This document shows positions 52,400 to 53,814 of a DNA stretch of 53,814 bases, in pieces. The DNA is taken from assembly GCA_022822425.1 (NCBI GenBank), contig JAJEBS010000224.1, positions 1-53,814 of the forward strand, read 5' to 3'. The notes under the pieces were generated by a model. That model worked only from the letters and a program-made list of their open reading frames with translations. It was not told the origin of the DNA and made no database searches. Origin of the DNA: Gemmatimonadota bacterium (GTDB lineage Bacteria; Gemmatimonadota; Gemmatimonadetes; Longimicrobiales; Gaopeijiaceae). Position numbers and translations under genes: made by a program. Within the stretch, counting starts at the first letter, position 1, and each line of letters begins with the position of its first letter.

Positions 52400-53814
52400 A
52401 TGGCGATGACCACACCCGAACGCGATCTTGAAAAATTTCTTGTCACGAAGCTACGGGACCTCAAGTACAAGTATCGCCCCGACATCCATGATCGAGCCAC
52501 GCTTGAAGCGAACTTTAGGAAGAAGTTCGAAGCCTTGAATCGTGTCACACTCACCGACGGCGAGTTCCAGCGACTCCTCGATGAGGTCGTCACACCCAAC
52601 GTGTACGAGGCCGCACGCTCCCTCCGGAACCGGGAAGCGTTCATCCGCGCCGATGGTACGCCGCTCAACTACACCCTCGTCAACATCAAGGACTGGTGCA
52701 AGAACCACTTCGAAGTCGTCAATCAGCTCCGCATTAATACGGACAACAGCCATCACCGCTACGACGTCATGCTCTTGATCAACGGCGTCCCCGTCGTTCA
52801 GATCGAACTGAAGACGCTTGGGATCAGCCCACGGCGGGCGATGGAGCAGATCGTCGACTACAAGAACGACCCCGGTAACGGATACACCAATACACTTCTC
52901 TGCTTCGTCCAACTGTTCATCGTCAGCAACCGCACGGACACGCGGTACTTCGCCAACAACAACGCGCGGCACTTCGCCTTCGACGCGAACGAGCGGTTCC
53001 TTCCAATCTACCAGTTCGCAGACCAGAACAACACCAAGATCACCCACCTCGACGACTTCGCCGATCAGTTCCTCGCCAAGTGCACGCTTGGCCAGATGAT
53101 CAGCAAGTACATGGTCCTCATCGCCAGCGAGCAGAAGCTCCTGATGATGCGCCCGTACCAGATCTACGCGGTCAAGGCCATCGTCGACTGCATCGACCAG
53201 AACTGCGGCAACGGCTACGTCTGGCACACGACCGGCTCGGGCAAGACGCTCACTTCCTTCAAGGCTTCGACGCTCCTAAAGACCAACGAGAGCATCCACA
53301 AGTGTCTCTTCGTCGTCGACCGCAAGGACCTCGACCGCCAAACCCGCGAGGAGTTCAACCGCTTCCAAGAGAACTGCGTGGAGGAAAACACCAACACCGC
53401 GGCGCTCGTCCGCCGCCTCGAGTCCGACGACTACGCGGACAAGGTCATCGTCACGACCATCCAGAAGCTCGGGCTCGCCCTCGACGAGAACAGGACTTAC
53501 AACAAGCAGAATACCGCTCAAAGGCGGTCGACGTTTAGGCAGCGGCTCGAACCGCTCCGAGACAAGCGGATGATCTTCATCTTCGACGAGTGCCACCGCT
53601 CGCAGTTCGGTGAGAACCACAAGGCCATCAAGGAGTTCTTCCCAAACTCCCAGCTCTTCGGCTTCACCGGCACCCCGATCTTTGAGGACAACGCGACCGT
53701 CAGGCAGATCAAGGGAGAAGTCGCCACCTTTCGAACCACCAAGGACCTCTTCCAAAACGATCTCCACAGCTATACCATCACCCACGCGATCGAGGATCAG
53801 AACGTCCTCCGCTT
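52400..53814 (+). CDS. hsdR: Type I restriction enzyme R subunit, 3'-partial
   Basis: 471 residues are visible and the frame runs off the window end; the full protein is normally ~1000. The N-terminal nuclease has the PD-(D/E)xK set Asp122 ... Glu136-Leu-Lys138 (YDVMLLI, QIELK). The translocase motor begins with motif I HTTGSGKT (Lys282) and motif II DECHR (396-400), and FTGTPIF is motif III. HsdR translocates DNA and cuts it far from the recognition site in complex with HsdM and HsdS. Those genes are expected just beyond the window or upstream but are not seen here. ATG 52400 has GAGG 7 nt upstream; ATG 52406 is an alternative. Confidence 0.93.
   Translation, partial: MAMTTPERDLEKFLVTKLRDLKYKYRPDIHDRATLEANFRKKFEALNRVTLTDGEFQRLLDEVVTPNVYEAARSLRNREAFIRADGTPLNYTLVNIKDWCKNHFEVVNQLRINTDNSHHRYDVMLLINGVPVVQIELKTLGISPRRAMEQIVDYKNDPGNGYTNTLLCFVQLFIVSNRTDTRYFANNNARHFAFDANERFLPIYQFADQNNTKITHLDDFADQFLAKCTLGQMISKYMVLIASEQKLLMMRPYQIYAVKAIVDCIDQNCGNGYVWHTTGSGKTLTSFKASTLLKTNESIHKCLFVVDRKDLDRQTREEFNRFQENCVEENTNTAALVRRLESDDYADKVIVTTIQKLGLALDENRTYNKQNTAQRRSTFRQRLEPLRDKRMIFIFDECHRSQFGENHKAIKEFFPNSQLFGFTGTPIFEDNATVRQIKGEVATFRTTKDLFQNDLHSYTITHAIEDQNVLR

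Overview
High-GC chromosomal DNA, probably from a member of the Gemmatimonadota. That call is an inference from gene content: an Asp-box (VPS10/sortilin-like) exported protein, a DUF5117-type metzincin, a lipoprotein PQQ dehydrogenase, a 180-kDa-class NAD-glutamate dehydrogenase and an aerobic haem A pathway. There is no rRNA or other phylogenetic marker. No tRNA, rRNA or CRISPR array was found.

Layout. 1-9.95 kb is mostly minus strand: a partial unknown gene, a PLP decarboxylase, a DUF420 protein, haem A synthase CtaA, an acyl-CoA dehydrogenase, a small membrane protein, the Asp-box protein and a DEDDh exonuclease. 10-26 kb holds an atypical aquaporin, gamma-glutamyltransferase, SucA (minus), then a coupled trio (PgeF, a small four-Cys protein, an OsmC-family protein), three glycosyltransferases and NAD-glutamate dehydrogenase. 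26-38 kb is one long minus-strand series: aminotransferase, P1B-type metal ATPase, NosR-like FMN/Fe-S membrane protein, ApbE, LutA, LutB, LutC, Ppx/GppA, and a duplicated-domain Ala/Pro-rich protein. 38.1-45.4 kb is a mosaic: an AT-rich operator-like region with an orphan AAA ATPase, PQQ dehydrogenase, CPBP protease, SodC, a VapBC-like pair and several decayed genes. 45.5-48.1 kb is a secreted metzincin. From 48.3 kb to the end is a lower-GC defence region: an Mrr-type nuclease, a transposase remnant, a fused AAA-ATPase/TOPRIM protein resembling a merged PARIS (AriA-AriB) system, and the start of a type I HsdR.

Main discovery. The OsmC-family gene at 17021-17497 has an in-frame TGA exactly where the family has its first redox cysteine. 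The protein continues uninterrupted after it, keeps the second cysteine, and a perfect 6-bp stem with a UGGAG loop lies 25 nt after the TGA, as in bacterial SECIS elements. The simplest reading is a selenocysteine-containing OsmC-like peroxidase, which ordinary gene calling would split or discard.

How genes work together. The ApbE next to the NosR-like protein is its likely flavin-transfer partner, and both sit directly upstream of the LutABC lactate-oxidation genes, suggesting a flavin/Fe-S electron route to the quinone pool. SodC and the putative OsmC peroxidase serve oxidant defence. CtaA and DUF420 belong to cytochrome oxidase biogenesis.
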